From contig RFYV01000013.1 of assembly GCA_009921265.1 (NCBI GenBank), positions 1 through 60,725 on the forward strand: a DNA stretch of 60,725 nt, given 5' to 3'. A program made the translations under genes and the position numbers. The stretch comes from Betaproteobacteria bacterium. Lineage in GTDB: Bacteria > Pseudomonadota > Gammaproteobacteria > Burkholderiales > Burkholderiaceae_C. Every line of letters starts with the position of its first letter. Position 1 is the first letter of the stretch. This document shows, piece by piece, positions 26,848 through 35,818 of this stretch. The notes beneath the pieces were generated by a model that was not told the origin of the DNA, made no database searches, and worked only from the letters and a program-made list of their open reading frames with translations.

Positions 26848-28167
26848 TTAGACCTTGTAGTAACGCTCAGCACGTTTTTGTGCGCGCTCTGCAGCTTCCT
26901 TAGGTGTTTTGGAGCCCGATGCGGCCTCAGCCACCATATTGGTCACGATGAAGTCGGCCAACGCGCCTGCAGATGCATACCCCAACTTGCCAGCGTAACC
27001 TGCAGGACGCAGGTTTTTGACTGAGTCGCGATAAGGCATGTGCTTGGGGTCCACTGTCCAAATTGAATTTTTCTCGTATGCGCGCAATGGTTGTGCAACG
27101 TATCCGCCACCGCCTTGCAACCATGGACCAAATTGTTCTTCTTCCATCATGAAACGGATGAACTCTTTGGCGGCCTTGGGATATTTGGTGTACTTCATAA
27201 TCATTTGATTGAAGAATAAGTGATATTCGGTGGGTACACCGACGGGTCCAACAGGGAAAACCGCGTGGTTGATGTCAGAAGCCATCTCTTTGACTTTGGC
27301 GTCGGGTGAGTTTTTGGCCGCGTAGTAAATAGAAATACCATTGTTGGTCAAACTGATTTGTCCATCCAAGAATGCTTTGTTGTTGTTGGGGTCAAGCCAT
27401 GACAATGTGCCAGGAATGAATGTGGCGTACAACTCTTTGGCGTATTCCAATGCTTTGATGGTCTCTGGGCTATCAATGACCACCTTGTTATTTTTGTCAA
27501 CAATGGACCCACCAAATGCCCATAACAACCAATGCGTCCAGCCACTGTCGCCCGTTGCATTGCCCAAAGCCAAGCCGCCTGGTGTGCCTTTTTCTTTGAG
27601 TGCTTTGAATAACTTTAAGAAGCCATCGGTGTCTTTGGGGAAGGTGTTAAAACCTGCAGCCTTCATGTGGCTCTCGCGATAAACCATGAGTGAACCTGAT
27701 GCGCCTAATGGCACGCCAATCCAATTTTTACCGTTGGGTTTGAGGTAGGGCAAACAGGAGTCATACCAGCCACCATATTTTTTACCCAAGTAGTCGCACA
27801 AGTCGGTAACGTCTAATAATTTGTCTGGATACAAATTGGCGTCATCGTTAGTCGACAAAATAATGTCAGGACCTGCACCCGTATTAGCAGCAACAGCGGC
27901 TTTGGGTCGAACGTCTTCCCAACCTTCGTTGTCAACGCGCACTTCAATGCCTGTTTTTTCTGTGAATTTTTTGACATTGATCATGTAGCTGTCAATGTCA
28001 CCTTGCACAAAACGACTCCAACGAAGAACGCGCAATTTGGCGCCTTTTTCGGGGGCATTGTTCCATTGCGCTTGCGCCTCGGTGGTCCAAATCATGGGCG
28101 TTGCTGCAACGGTGGTTGCCGCAACAGATGAGCCTTCCAAAAATTTACGTCTTGTGAAATCGGTCAT
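26848..28167 (-). CDS. ABC transporter solute-binding protein (CUT1, Tat signal)
   Basis: A 439-residue periplasmic sugar-binding protein of the extracellular solute-binding family 1. The N-terminus has a twin-arginine motif (TRRKFLE, residues 5-11), a hydrophobic stretch rich in Ala/Thr and a cleavage site near AQAQ (about 34), so export is by Tat as a folded protein. It carries the EGWEDVRPKAAVAANTGAGP region and LDGQISLTNNG. It is the second gene of the operon after the damaged ATPase gene. The dgo genes downstream suggest an aldonic acid or related ligand. Confidence 0.92.
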   Translation of the reverse strand: MTDFTRRKFLEGSSVAATTVAATPMIWTTEAQAQWNNAPEKGAKLRVLRWSRFVQGDIDSYMINVKKFTEKTGIEVRVDNEGWEDVRPKAAVAANTGAGPDIILSTNDDANLYPDKLLDVTDLCDYLGKKYGGWYDSCLPYLKPNGKNWIGVPLGASGSLMVYRESHMKAAGFNTFPKDTDGFLKLFKALKEKGTPGGLALGNATGDSGWTHWLLWAFGGSIVDKNNKVVIDSPETIKALEYAKELYATFIPGTLSWLDPNNNKAFLDGQISLTNNGISIYYAAKNSPDAKVKEMASDINHAVFPVGPVGVPTEYHLFFNQMIMKYTKYPKAAKEFIRFMMEEEQFGPWLQGGGGYVAQPLRAYEKNSIWTVDPKHMPYRDSVKNLRPAGYAGKLGYASAGALADFIVTNMVAEAASGSKTPKEAAERAQKRAERYYKV

Positions 28168-28216
28168 GCGAGTCTCCTGTTGAAAAAAATCAAACTGTTT
28201 TTAGTGGTTAAAAAAA

Positions 28217-29235
28217 TCAAGCAGCCAATCGTTGTCCGCTTTGAGCATCGAACAAGTGAGCGCGGGTTGCGTCGGGCTTGAGTCGAATCGAAGTGCCAGG
28301 TCTGAAATCATGGCGTTCACGGAAAACGCTCGTCACTTCAACGCCTGCAATTTTTGTAAAAACTTGTGTGTCTGCACCTGTGGGTTCAACGACGATCACG
28401 TCGGTGTTAACGCCATCGTTGCCACTGGTTAAATCAATGTGTTCGGGACGCGTGCCATACACAACCGATTGACCCTCGTTGGCACGCGCTTGTGTGGGCA
28501 TGGGTAGAGTGGCGCCGCCTTGGAGTTGAACTTGGCCATTGCGAACAACGCCTGGTAAAAAATTCATTGATGGTGAACCAATAAATCCTGCAACAAATTG
28601 ATTGGCAGGAAAATCATACAGCTGCAAAGGCGTGCCGATTTGTTCGACCACACCGTCACGCATCACCACAATTTTGTCAGCCATGGTCATGGCTTCAATT
28701 TGATCGTGAGTCACATAAATAGAAGTTGTTTTGAGGCGCTGATGCAACTCTTTAATTTCGGTGCGCATCGCAACGCGTAATTTGGCATCCAAGTTGGACA
28801 GGGGTTCATCAAATAAAAATACTTGAGGATCACGCACAATGGCGCGCCCCATCGCAACGCGTTGACGTTGTCCACCCGAGAGTTGACGTGGGTAGCGATC
28901 AAGCAACACGCCCAAGCCCAAAATATCTGCGGCTTTGCCTACTTGTTTTTCGATTGTTGCTTTGTCCATTTTGGCCAGCATCAAAGAAAACGCCATGTTG
29001 TCGCGCACCGTCATGTGCGGATACAAAGCATAGTTTTGAAACACCATGGCAATGTCGCGCTCTTTGGGTGGCATGTTGTTAACAACTTTGGTGCCAATTG
29101 AAATTTCACCGCCCGAAATTTCTTCGAGCCCCGCAATCATGCGCAACAAGGTGGATTTGCCGCAACCCGAGGGTCCAACCAATACACAAAACTCACCAAA
29201 TACTTATGAACTGCCCCGATCGTGACCGATGCCAT
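28217..29235 (-). pseudogene. Sugar ABC transporter ATPase (UgpC/MalK type), 5'-deleted
   Basis: From 29182 leftward the frame encodes a normal UgpC/MalK ATPase: Walker A GPSGCGKST, Q-loop VFQNYALYPH, signature LSGGQRQRVAMGRA, Walker B FLFDEPLSNLDA, switch YVTHDQ, and a C-terminal TOBE region. The true start is probably ATG 29235, behind AAAGGTG, reading MASVTIGAVHKY. That frame then continues out of register and stops, while GEFCVLVG in the other frame leads into Walker A. Compared with the family, roughly 15-17 residues between KY(F)G and GEF are missing and the frame shifts there. A TTG at 29182 could give a product starting just before Walker A, without the first strands and the A-loop aromatic. 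The gene is probably non-functional unless an ATPase is shared from elsewhere. Confidence 0.7.
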
Positions 29236-29328
29236 GGATACACCTTTCTGGATCTGTCATCGCAAACTGCGACTTCAAAAAAATGACGAGAATGAACTAC
29301 CCCGCTTAAATTTCAGGGCAACATATAA

Positions 29329-29350
29329 GTTAGCCCCCTACTAGGGTAAC
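29329..29350. promoter_or_regulatory. Possible operator in the ugpC-denD divergent region
   Basis: CCCTA-C-TAGGG (29336-29346) is a perfect inverted repeat, flanked by GTTA and TAAC arms that are slightly off-centre. It lies in the 188-bp divergent intergenic region. No convincing -35/-10 pair was found on either strand. Low confidence. Confidence 0.2.
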
Positions 29351-29423
29351 GTCTATCAGGACTTACCCGTTAATTGAGCTAAAGTCGGCACTTGTTAATC
29401 CCTCAATTTCAAAAGGTGTATTC

Positions 29424-30431
29424 ATGAAATTACTCATCACAGGTGGCGCAGGCTTTGTGGGTTCGCGTTTGGCACGCACCATACTCGCTAAAGGACAACT
29501 CAATGGCAAACCGATTGACAGCATCGTTTTGGCCGATCAATTCCCTGCTCAACCCGATTTGGCAAACAACAAAAAAGTAACGGTGATGACAGGACCCTTG
29601 CTGACTCAATGTGCTGATTTTGCAAAAATCAAATGGGATGGTGTGTTCCATTTGGCCTCAGCTGTATCGGGTGAGTGCGAAGCCGATTTTGATTTGGGCA
29701 TGCGATCTAATTTAGAAAGCACGCGTGCATTGCTGGAGGCATTGCGCAGTGCAGGAAATATTCCGCGTTTGTTTTTTTCAAGCTCTGTGGCTGTTTTTGG
29801 CCCCGACCCCGCGCATGCATTTCCGCATATCGTGACAGACACCACATTGCCTGCACCGCAAACATCGTATGGTTCGCAAAAATTAATGTGTGAGCATTTG
29901 ATTGCAGACTACACACGCAAAGGTTTTATCGATGGTCGCAGTGCACGTTTGATGACAGTGACTGTGCGTCCTGGCAAGCCTAATGGTGCAGCGTCGTCGT
30001 TCTTTAGTGGCATTATTCGTGAACCCTTGGCGGGTGAAGTTTCAATTTGTCCAGTTGATGACACGGTGGCGCATCCCATTGCTTCCCCAAGTAAAACAGT
30101 AGAAGGATTAATCCGCGTGTTTGAAGCATCGCGCGACGAATATGTGGGACGCAGTGCGCTTAACTTGCCAGCGCTTAATGTAACGGTTGCTCAAATGTTG
30201 AAAGCCTTGGAAGACGTTGCAGGACCCAAGGTGAGAGCGCTTGTTCAATTTAAAAAAGACGCGCGCATTGCGGGGATTGTTGACAACTGGCCACGCGGTG
30301 CAACAGGAGACCGTGCCAAGGCTTTGGGCTTGGTGCCCGACACCGACTTCAAAGATGTGATCAGACAATACATCGCCGATTGTCAAGCCGCTGGCTTGCA
30401 ATCGACGGCGCTCAAAGGTTTGAATCAATGA
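29424..30431 (+). CDS. denD: DenD-like NAD-dependent sugar-acid dehydrogenase/epimerase
   Basis: A 335-residue extended SDR. NAD-binding TGGAGFVG is at residues 7-14 and the catalytic pair is YGSQK, with Ser in FFSSSVAVFG. Overall it resembles D-erythronate dehydrogenase (DenD), which oxidises the C2 hydroxyl of tetronic acids. The usual DenD partners (OtnK, OtnC, OtnI) are not present, so the true substrate may be another aldonate. AAGGTG precedes the ATG by 7 nt. It is divergent from the ABC operon and its end overlaps the convergent dehydratase by 7 nt. Confidence 0.8.
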   Translation: MKLLITGGAGFVGSRLARTILAKGQLNGKPIDSIVLADQFPAQPDLANNKKVTVMTGPLLTQCADFAKIKWDGVFHLASAVSGECEADFDLGMRSNLESTRALLEALRSAGNIPRLFFSSSVAVFGPDPAHAFPHIVTDTTLPAPQTSYGSQKLMCEHLIADYTRKGFIDGRSARLMTVTVRPGKPNGAASSFFSGIIREPLAGEVSICPVDDTVAHPIASPSKTVEGLIRVFEASRDEYVGRSALNLPALNVTVAQMLKALEDVAGPKVRALVQFKKDARIAGIVDNWPRGATGDRAKALGLVPDTDFKDVIRQYIADCQAAGLQSTALKGLNQ

Positions 30432-32161
30432 TTATCGCGAGGCACAAACGCGCCACGTTTGCCTTTTAGAAAATCTAAATCAACCCCTTCATCGGCTTGC
30501 AAAACATGATCGGTGTAAAGCTTCCAATAACCTGATGTGAGTTTGGGCTCAGGCGCTTTCCAATGGCTTAAACGCTTGGCCAATTCTTCATCGCTGATGT
30601 GCAAATGTAACTTGCGCTCGGGCACATTGAGCTCAATCATGTCGCCGTTTTGAACAACAGCCAAGGGGCCGCCCGCTGCTGCTTCAGGCGCTGTGTGCAA
30701 AACCACGGTGCCATAAGCCGTGCCACTCATGCGCGCGTCGCTGATGCGCACCATGTCAGTGATACCTTTGCGTAAAACTTTGGGTGGTAGTGGCATGTTG
30801 CCCACCTCGGCCATTCCTGGATAGCCTTTGGGTCCGCAATTTTTTAAAACCAAAATGCAGTTTTCATCGACATCTAAATTTTCATCGTCAATGCGCGTGT
30901 GAAAATCTTCGATGTTTTCAAACACCACTGCGCGTCCTTTGTGAACCATTAATGAGGGCGTTGCCGCACTGGGTTTGATCACTGCACCACGTGGCGCTAA
31001 ATTGCCACGCAACACTGCAATACCTGCTTTGTCTTTAAAAGGTTGTTTAAAAGATTTGATCACGCGCGGATCATAATTTTTAGCATCGGCTAAATTTTCT
31101 TTCACGGTTTGTCCGCTAGCAGTGACGATGTCGGTGTGCAAAAGATGCTCGATCTCTTTCATCACTGCAGGCAGACCACCTGCATAACAAAAATCTTCCA
31201 TCAAATGTTCACCCGATGGTTGTAAGTTGACCAGGCATGGCAAGTCACTGGCTAAGCGATCAAAATCTTCGAGTTTGAGTTGAATGCCCAATCGTCCTGC
31301 CATCGCAATCAAGTGAATCACCGCATTGGTTGAACCCCCAATAGCGGCCAATGTTTTGATTGCATTTTCAAATGCTTGGATGGTGAGAATGTCAGAGAGT
31401 TTTTGATCGTGATGCACCATGTCTACAATGCGTCGACCCGCCATACGCGCTAACACATTGCGTCTGCCGTCAACAGCAGGATACGCTGCGTTGCCAGGCA
31501 AGCCCACACCCAAGGCTTCGACCATACTCGCCATGGTGGAGGCTGTTCCCATGGTCATGCAATGACCGTGGCTGCGATGCATGCAACTTTCTGCTTCAAA
31601 AAAATCTTGTAATTTGAGTGTGCCCGCGCGGACTTGTTCACTCATGCTCCACACTCCCGTGCCAGATCCTAATTCTTGACCGCGCCATTTGCCGTTAAGC
31701 ATCGGGCCACCGCTCACACCGATGGTTGGCAAATCTGCACTCGCCGCACCCATGATGAGTGAAGGAGTGGTTTTGTCGCACCCCATCAGCAATACAACGC
31801 CATCGATGGGGTTGCCGCGAATGCTTTCTTCCACATCCATACTCGCTAAATTGCGATAAAGCATGGCGGTTGGGCGCAATAATGTTTCACCCAATGACAT
31901 CACAGGAAACTCGAGTGGAAAACCGCCCGCTTCATAGACGCCAATTTTGACTTGCTCGGCCAATGTTCTGAAGTGTGAATTGCAAGGCGTGAGCTCGCTA
32001 AAAGTATTGCAAATGCCAATGACCGGTCTGCCGTCGAATTGATCGTGAGGCACGCCTTTGCCTTTGACCCAGCTTCGATACGCAAATCCATCGCGATCTT
32101 GACGACCAAACCATTGTTGACTGCGGAGTTCTTCGGGTTTCTTCTTGTGTTTTTGTGTCAT
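30425..32161 (-). CDS. IlvD/Edd-family aldonate dehydratase (arabinonate/galactonate type)
   Basis: A 578-residue iron-sulfur dehydratase converting an aldonic acid to its 2-keto-3-deoxy form. The cluster cysteines are in ELTPCNSHF, LLMGCDKTTPS and ESCMHRSHGHCMTMGTAST. The catalytic Ser region is DARMSGTAYGT. The CMHRSHGHC form and the length match L-arabinonate / D-galactonate-type dehydratases rather than IlvD proper (no SCGGMYTANTM). Together with dgoK/dgoA it would supply 2-keto-3-deoxy-galactonate. Exact substrate not resolvable by eye. Confidence 0.85.
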   Translation of the reverse strand: MTQKHKKKPEELRSQQWFGRQDRDGFAYRSWVKGKGVPHDQFDGRPVIGICNTFSELTPCNSHFRTLAEQVKIGVYEAGGFPLEFPVMSLGETLLRPTAMLYRNLASMDVEESIRGNPIDGVVLLMGCDKTTPSLIMGAASADLPTIGVSGGPMLNGKWRGQELGSGTGVWSMSEQVRAGTLKLQDFFEAESCMHRSHGHCMTMGTASTMASMVEALGVGLPGNAAYPAVDGRRNVLARMAGRRIVDMVHHDQKLSDILTIQAFENAIKTLAAIGGSTNAVIHLIAMAGRLGIQLKLEDFDRLASDLPCLVNLQPSGEHLMEDFCYAGGLPAVMKEIEHLLHTDIVTASGQTVKENLADAKNYDPRVIKSFKQPFKDKAGIAVLRGNLAPRGAVIKPSAATPSLMVHKGRAVVFENIEDFHTRIDDENLDVDENCILVLKNCGPKGYPGMAEVGNMPLPPKVLRKGITDMVRISDARMSGTAYGTVVLHTAPEAAAGGPLAVVQNGDMIELNVPERKLHLHISDEELAKRLSHWKAPEPKLTSGYWKLYTDHVLQADEGVDLDFLKGKRGAFVPRDNH

Positions 32162-32181
32162 GTTCTATTCACTTCATTGAT

Positions 32182-32212
32182 TTTGATCAAACGGACTATG
32201 CTATCGTATGAT
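32182..32212 (+). promoter_or_regulatory. Promoter with overlapping palindromes before the hydroxyacid dehydrogenase
   Basis: TTGATC (32183-32188) and TATGAT (32207-32212) are 18 nt apart and fit a sigma-70 promoter for the gene starting at 32252. The -35 is part of the perfect palindrome TTTGATCAAA (32182-32191). The -10 is part of the imperfect palindrome ATCGTATGAT (32203-32212), which recalls GntR/FadR-type operators. The dehydratase start is on the other side, so both genes may be controlled here. Confidence 0.4.
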
Positions 32213-32251
32213 GCTCAGAATTTGCAAGTGGTAATGCCCCTAGGAGACCTT

Positions 32252-33202
32252 ATGACACTCGAAACAACAGAAACACCACAAGTCCTACGCGTCAGTAATT
32301 TGCCGCCCTTTTTTATGTCCGATTTGCAAGAAATGGCCGTCGTACATAACCGCGATCACATCACCGATCCCACAGCCTTGGGACGAATCAGCGCCATTGT
32401 GGGCGGTGGTGACTCCAAGATCGACAAAACTCTGATGTCGCTTTTGCCATCGCTCAAAATTATTTCGATATTCGGTGTGGGCTATGACGGTGTGGATGTC
32501 ACAGAGGCCAAAAAACGCGGCATTGTGGTCACGCATACACCTAGAGTCCTCAACGACGATGTGGCTGATTTGGCGATTGGCTTGATGATGTCCGTTGCCA
32601 GGCGCATTCCACAAGCCGATCGATTTGTTCGCAACAATGATTGGGTCGAAGGTCCTTTTCCACTCGCCAAAAAACTAACGGGCTCACGCCTGGGTATTGT
32701 GGGATTGGGGCGAATTGGTCAAGCCATCGCCAAAAGAGCATTGGCCTTTGATATGTCCATTGCTTACACGGCGCGCAGTGCCAAAGCACTATTGCCTTAT
32801 CCTTATTACGCAACGACTGCCGAATTAGCGGCTCAAGTTGATTTTTTGGTTGCCATTACTCCAGGAGGCGAAGGCACCAAAAATTTAATCAATGCAAAAG
32901 TTTTTCAAGCGCTCGGTCCTAAAGGGTATTTCATCAACGTGGCGCGTGGCTCAGTAGTGGATCAAGCCGCATTGATTGACGCATTGCAAAAGAAAACAAT
33001 TGCCGGTGCAGGTCTTGACGTTTATGTGGACGAACCCAAAGTGCCCAGCGAATTGCGCGCATTACAAAACGTTGTACTCACACCGCATATTGCAAGCGGT
33101 ACCATGGAGACGCGTCGTGCGATGGCCAATTTGGCCTTAGCAAACCTCAAGGCATTTTACGAAGGCAAACCCTTGCCCGCACCTGTGCCCGAGTGCGCAT
33201 AA
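32252..33202 (+). CDS. D-2-hydroxyacid dehydrogenase (GhrB-like)
   Basis: A 316-residue NAD(P)-dependent dehydrogenase. The Rossmann motif GLGRIGQAIAKR lies near residue 155, with catalytic Arg in NVARGSVVD, Glu in DEPKVP and His in TPHIASGT. It probably reduces 2-keto acids such as glyoxylate, hydroxypyruvate or 2-ketogluconate. The frame is open from 32039, but AGGAG 6 nt before the ATG at 32252 fixes the start. gntK follows after 3 nt. Confidence 0.9.
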   Translation: MTLETTETPQVLRVSNLPPFFMSDLQEMAVVHNRDHITDPTALGRISAIVGGGDSKIDKTLMSLLPSLKIISIFGVGYDGVDVTEAKKRGIVVTHTPRVLNDDVADLAIGLMMSVARRIPQADRFVRNNDWVEGPFPLAKKLTGSRLGIVGLGRIGQAIAKRALAFDMSIAYTARSAKALLPYPYYATTAELAAQVDFLVAITPGGEGTKNLINAKVFQALGPKGYFINVARGSVVDQAALIDALQKKTIAGAGLDVYVDEPKVPSELRALQNVVLTPHIASGTMETRRAMANLALANLKAFYEGKPLPAPVPECA

Positions 33203-33205
33203 TTC

Positions 33206-33718
33206 ATGCAAGAGCCACTTCGTTTGGTGGTGATGGGTGTGAGTGGTAGTGGCAAAAGCACACTCGCGCCCATGCTTGCTGATTATTTAAATAGTGCTTT
33301 TATTGAGGGCGATACCTTGCACAGCCAAGCCAATGTCGACAAGATGGTATCGGGCTCACCCCTCAATGACGATGATCGCGCAGGATGGCTTGCAACCATT
33401 GCTGAGCGCATTGAAGAATCGAGATTAAAAAATAAAAGTTTGGTGCTGTCGTGCTCGGCTTTGAAAAAAATGTATCGCGATCGCTTGCGATTAGCCGATG
33501 ACAAACTTGTGTTTATACATTTACAAGGTAACAAACAATTAATTCAAGAGCGCATGAAGGCTCGACAAGGGCATTACATGAAAGCCAATTTGTTAGACAG
33601 TCAATTGGCAACGCTAGAAATTCCACAAGCCACTGAAAATGTCATCAATCTATCGATTGATCAAAGCATTGAAGCTATTTATAAAGCAAGCGTTGATGGG
33701 TTGAATCAACGACCGTAA
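33206..33718 (+). CDS. gntK: Gluconokinase
   Basis: Phosphorylates gluconate to 6-phosphogluconate. The 170-residue protein has the P-loop GVSGSGKST, the substrate region [28 protein letters not shown] and [15 protein letters not shown], all typical of the GntK family. It follows a 2-hydroxyacid dehydrogenase gene, so 2-ketogluconate reduction then phosphorylation is a plausible sequence. Its end overlaps convergent rhlE by 13 nt. Confidence 0.93.
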   Translation: MQEPLRLVVMGVSGSGKSTLAPMLADYLNSAFIEGDTLHSQANVDKMVSGSPLNDDDRAGWLATIAERIEESRLKNKSLVLSCSALKKMYRDRLRLADDKLVFIHLQGNKQLIQERMKARQGHYMKANLLDSQLATLEIPQATENVINLSIDQSIEAIYKASVDGLNQRP

Positions 33719-35475
33719 CCGCCTGTGCGCTTAGGGGGCTTGCCCATATTGCTAAGTGCAGAGCCACCCGCTTTGCGGTTTTTGTTTCTGCCACCACCAC
33801 CGCCTCCGCGATTGTTTCTACTGAGCATATCAACCGATGTCATGGTCGGATCGGGTTCGCGACCACCACCTAATTGTGATTTGTGACCAAACGCATTGAC
33901 ACCACTTTGAGTGCCTAAATGCGCATTTGCGCGCGGTTGAAAATCATCTTCTGAATGCTCTCTAGGTGCGCGTGGAACAAAGGGTTCGCGTTTTTCTTGC
34001 GGGGGTCGTTGTGGCTGTTCGTCGTGGTAGCGTGGTGGCGCTTGATCACGAGGAGCAGGGTTGTTTTGAACAGGGCGTGGTGCTACGCGCTGACGGCGTG
34101 AACGGCGATCATCGCGATCGATGGTCGGCACTGTTGAGGACGAATGAGTAGGACGATTTGTCGTCCTTGCGGGTGCATCGTCATTTGGGACTTTCTTTTC
34201 ACGCATACGTTGCATCATCTCTTGACGTGCCGCACGTGAAGCCGCAGCCATCACGTCTCGACCAGGAGGTTTGCCCAAGCCGCCCCAAATGGTTTGACGA
34301 CCCATGGCAATGGGTTCAGCTTGTTCTTGAGAATCGGCGCCAAAGCCCTCGACCTCTTGAACTTCAATATCTTGTTTTGTAAAACGTTCAATGTCTTTCA
34401 TAAAGCCTTCTTCATCTAAAGAAACTAAACTGACAGCTTCTCCCGTCGCACCTGCACGACCCGTGCGTCCTATGCGATGCACATAGTCTTCACTGACGTT
34501 GGGGATTTCATAATTAACGACATGTGGCAGATCATCAATATCAATACCACGCGCTGCAATATCAGTTGCAACCAAAACGCGCAAATCGCCGTTTTTAAAA
34601 CCAGCCAACGCTTGTGTGCGTGCGGTTTGACTTTTGTTGCCGTGCAAAGCCATCGCCGTGATGCCTTGCTTGTTTAAAAAATCTGCAACATGGTTTGCGC
34701 CAAACTTTGTGCGCGTAAAAACCAATACTTGGCTCCAATTGCGATCTTGAATGATGTGAGCCAACAATGCTTTTTTCTTGGTACGTCCAACAGGATGAAT
34801 GACTTGTTTGATCAGTTGAACGGTAGTATTGCTAGGTGTGACTTGAATGCTTAGGGGATTGCGCAACAAGGCACTTGCCAAATCACGAATTTCATCACTG
34901 AAGGTAGCAGAAAAAAGCAAACTTTGTTTTTCTTTGGGAACCAAGGCCAAAACTTTTTTGACGTCATGGATAAAACCCATATCTAACATGCGGTCTGCTT
35001 CATCCAGAATTAAAACTTGAACTGTAGATAGGTCTAGAAAACCTTGATCTTGCAAATCCAATAATCGACCAGGGGTGGCAACCAAAATGTCCACACCTTT
35101 TTTTAATTTTGAAATTTGGGGAGATGCGCCGACGCCACCAAAAATAACAGCAGAAGTTAGTTGCAAATATTTGCCGTAGGTGCGAACCGATTCTTCGACT
35201 TGAGCGGCTAACTCACGAGTTGGTGTTAAGACCAGCGCACGAACGCCAAACACACCAAAACGATTGGTGGCGCTTCGAGACATGGATAGTTTGTGCAACA
35301 GTGGCAAAGTGAATGCCGCGGTTTTGCCTGTGCCTGTTTGTGCGCCCGCTAATAAATCTTTACCTTCGAGTACGGCGGGAATGGCTTGCGCCTGAATAGG
35401 AGTTGGAGTTTCGTAGCCTTGCTCTCGCACTGCTTTCATAATGGCCGGAGCCAGTTTTAAATCGTCAAAGTTCAT
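33706..35475 (-). CDS. rhlE: DEAD-box RNA helicase RhlE
   Basis: A 589-residue ATP-dependent RNA helicase used in ribosome assembly and RNA turnover. The motifs occur in order: Q motif [18 protein letters not shown], Ia PTRELA, Ib [28 protein letters not shown] and [13 protein letters not shown] long basic, disordered C-terminal tail ends in [13 protein letters not shown]. The start at [10 protein letters not shown] (35475) matches the family. The frame extends to 35640, but that extension is not typical. Confidence 0.93.
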   Translation of the reverse strand: MNFDDLKLAPAIMKAVREQGYETPTPIQAQAIPAVLEGKDLLAGAQTGTGKTAAFTLPLLHKLSMSRSATNRFGVFGVRALVLTPTRELAAQVEESVRTYGKYLQLTSAVIFGGVGASPQISKLKKGVDILVATPGRLLDLQDQGFLDLSTVQVLILDEADRMLDMGFIHDVKKVLALVPKEKQSLLFSATFSDEIRDLASALLRNPLSIQVTPSNTTVQLIKQVIHPVGRTKKKALLAHIIQDRNWSQVLVFTRTKFGANHVADFLNKQGITAMALHGNKSQTARTQALAGFKNGDLRVLVATDIAARGIDIDDLPHVVNYEIPNVSEDYVHRIGRTGRAGATGEAVSLVSLDEEGFMKDIERFTKQDIEVQEVEGFGADSQEQAEPIAMGRQTIWGGLGKPPGRDVMAAASRAARQEMMQRMREKKVPNDDAPARTTNRPTHSSSTVPTIDRDDRRSRRQRVAPRPVQNNPAPRDQAPPRYHDEQPQRPPQEKREPFVPRAPREHSEDDFQPRANAHLGTQSGVNAFGHKSQLGGGREPDPTMTSVDMLSRNNRGGGGGGRNKNRKAGGSALSNMGKPPKRTGGYGR

Positions 35476-35769
35476 GTTGAAGCGACCCAAGAAGTCGCGG
35501 GTATTGGTCCACTTTAGTGCCTGGGGCAATAACCAGTGAGAGACCAAGAAATAACAGGGGTGGGCTTTTTGTCTACAAATAGAACAAGGGGAAATAGGCC
35601 CCAGCAGATTGCTGATGTTGCGGCTACTGGTTGCCGTCAATTAATCTATTATCGCATGATTTCGTAAGGGCATACCTAAGCTGGAAATCGGTCCTTTTGA
35701 TGACTTTTTTGTGCGGAATGCACGAATCGACCAACAAGTGGCGCAATCAGCGAGATAATTGTGGGTTCT

Positions 35770-35791
35770 AACGCATCATCCGCGTTTTTTT
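35770..35791 (+). terminator. Weak terminator-like hairpin in the ettA leader
   Basis: A 5-bp stem (AACGC / GCGTT) with a 7-nt loop is followed by seven T, 28 nt before the ettA start. It could be a weak attenuator or chance. The 35476-35818 region is otherwise an untranslated leader for both divergent genes. Confidence 0.3.
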
Positions 35792-35818
35792 ATACTTGCA
35801 AAGAAAGATTACTGTCAA

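Noticed and set aside
35476-35640. N-terminal extension of the rhlE frame with several Cys residues
   Set aside because: It does not resemble RhlE proteins, and the conserved start [10 protein letters not shown] at 35475 gives a normal-length protein.
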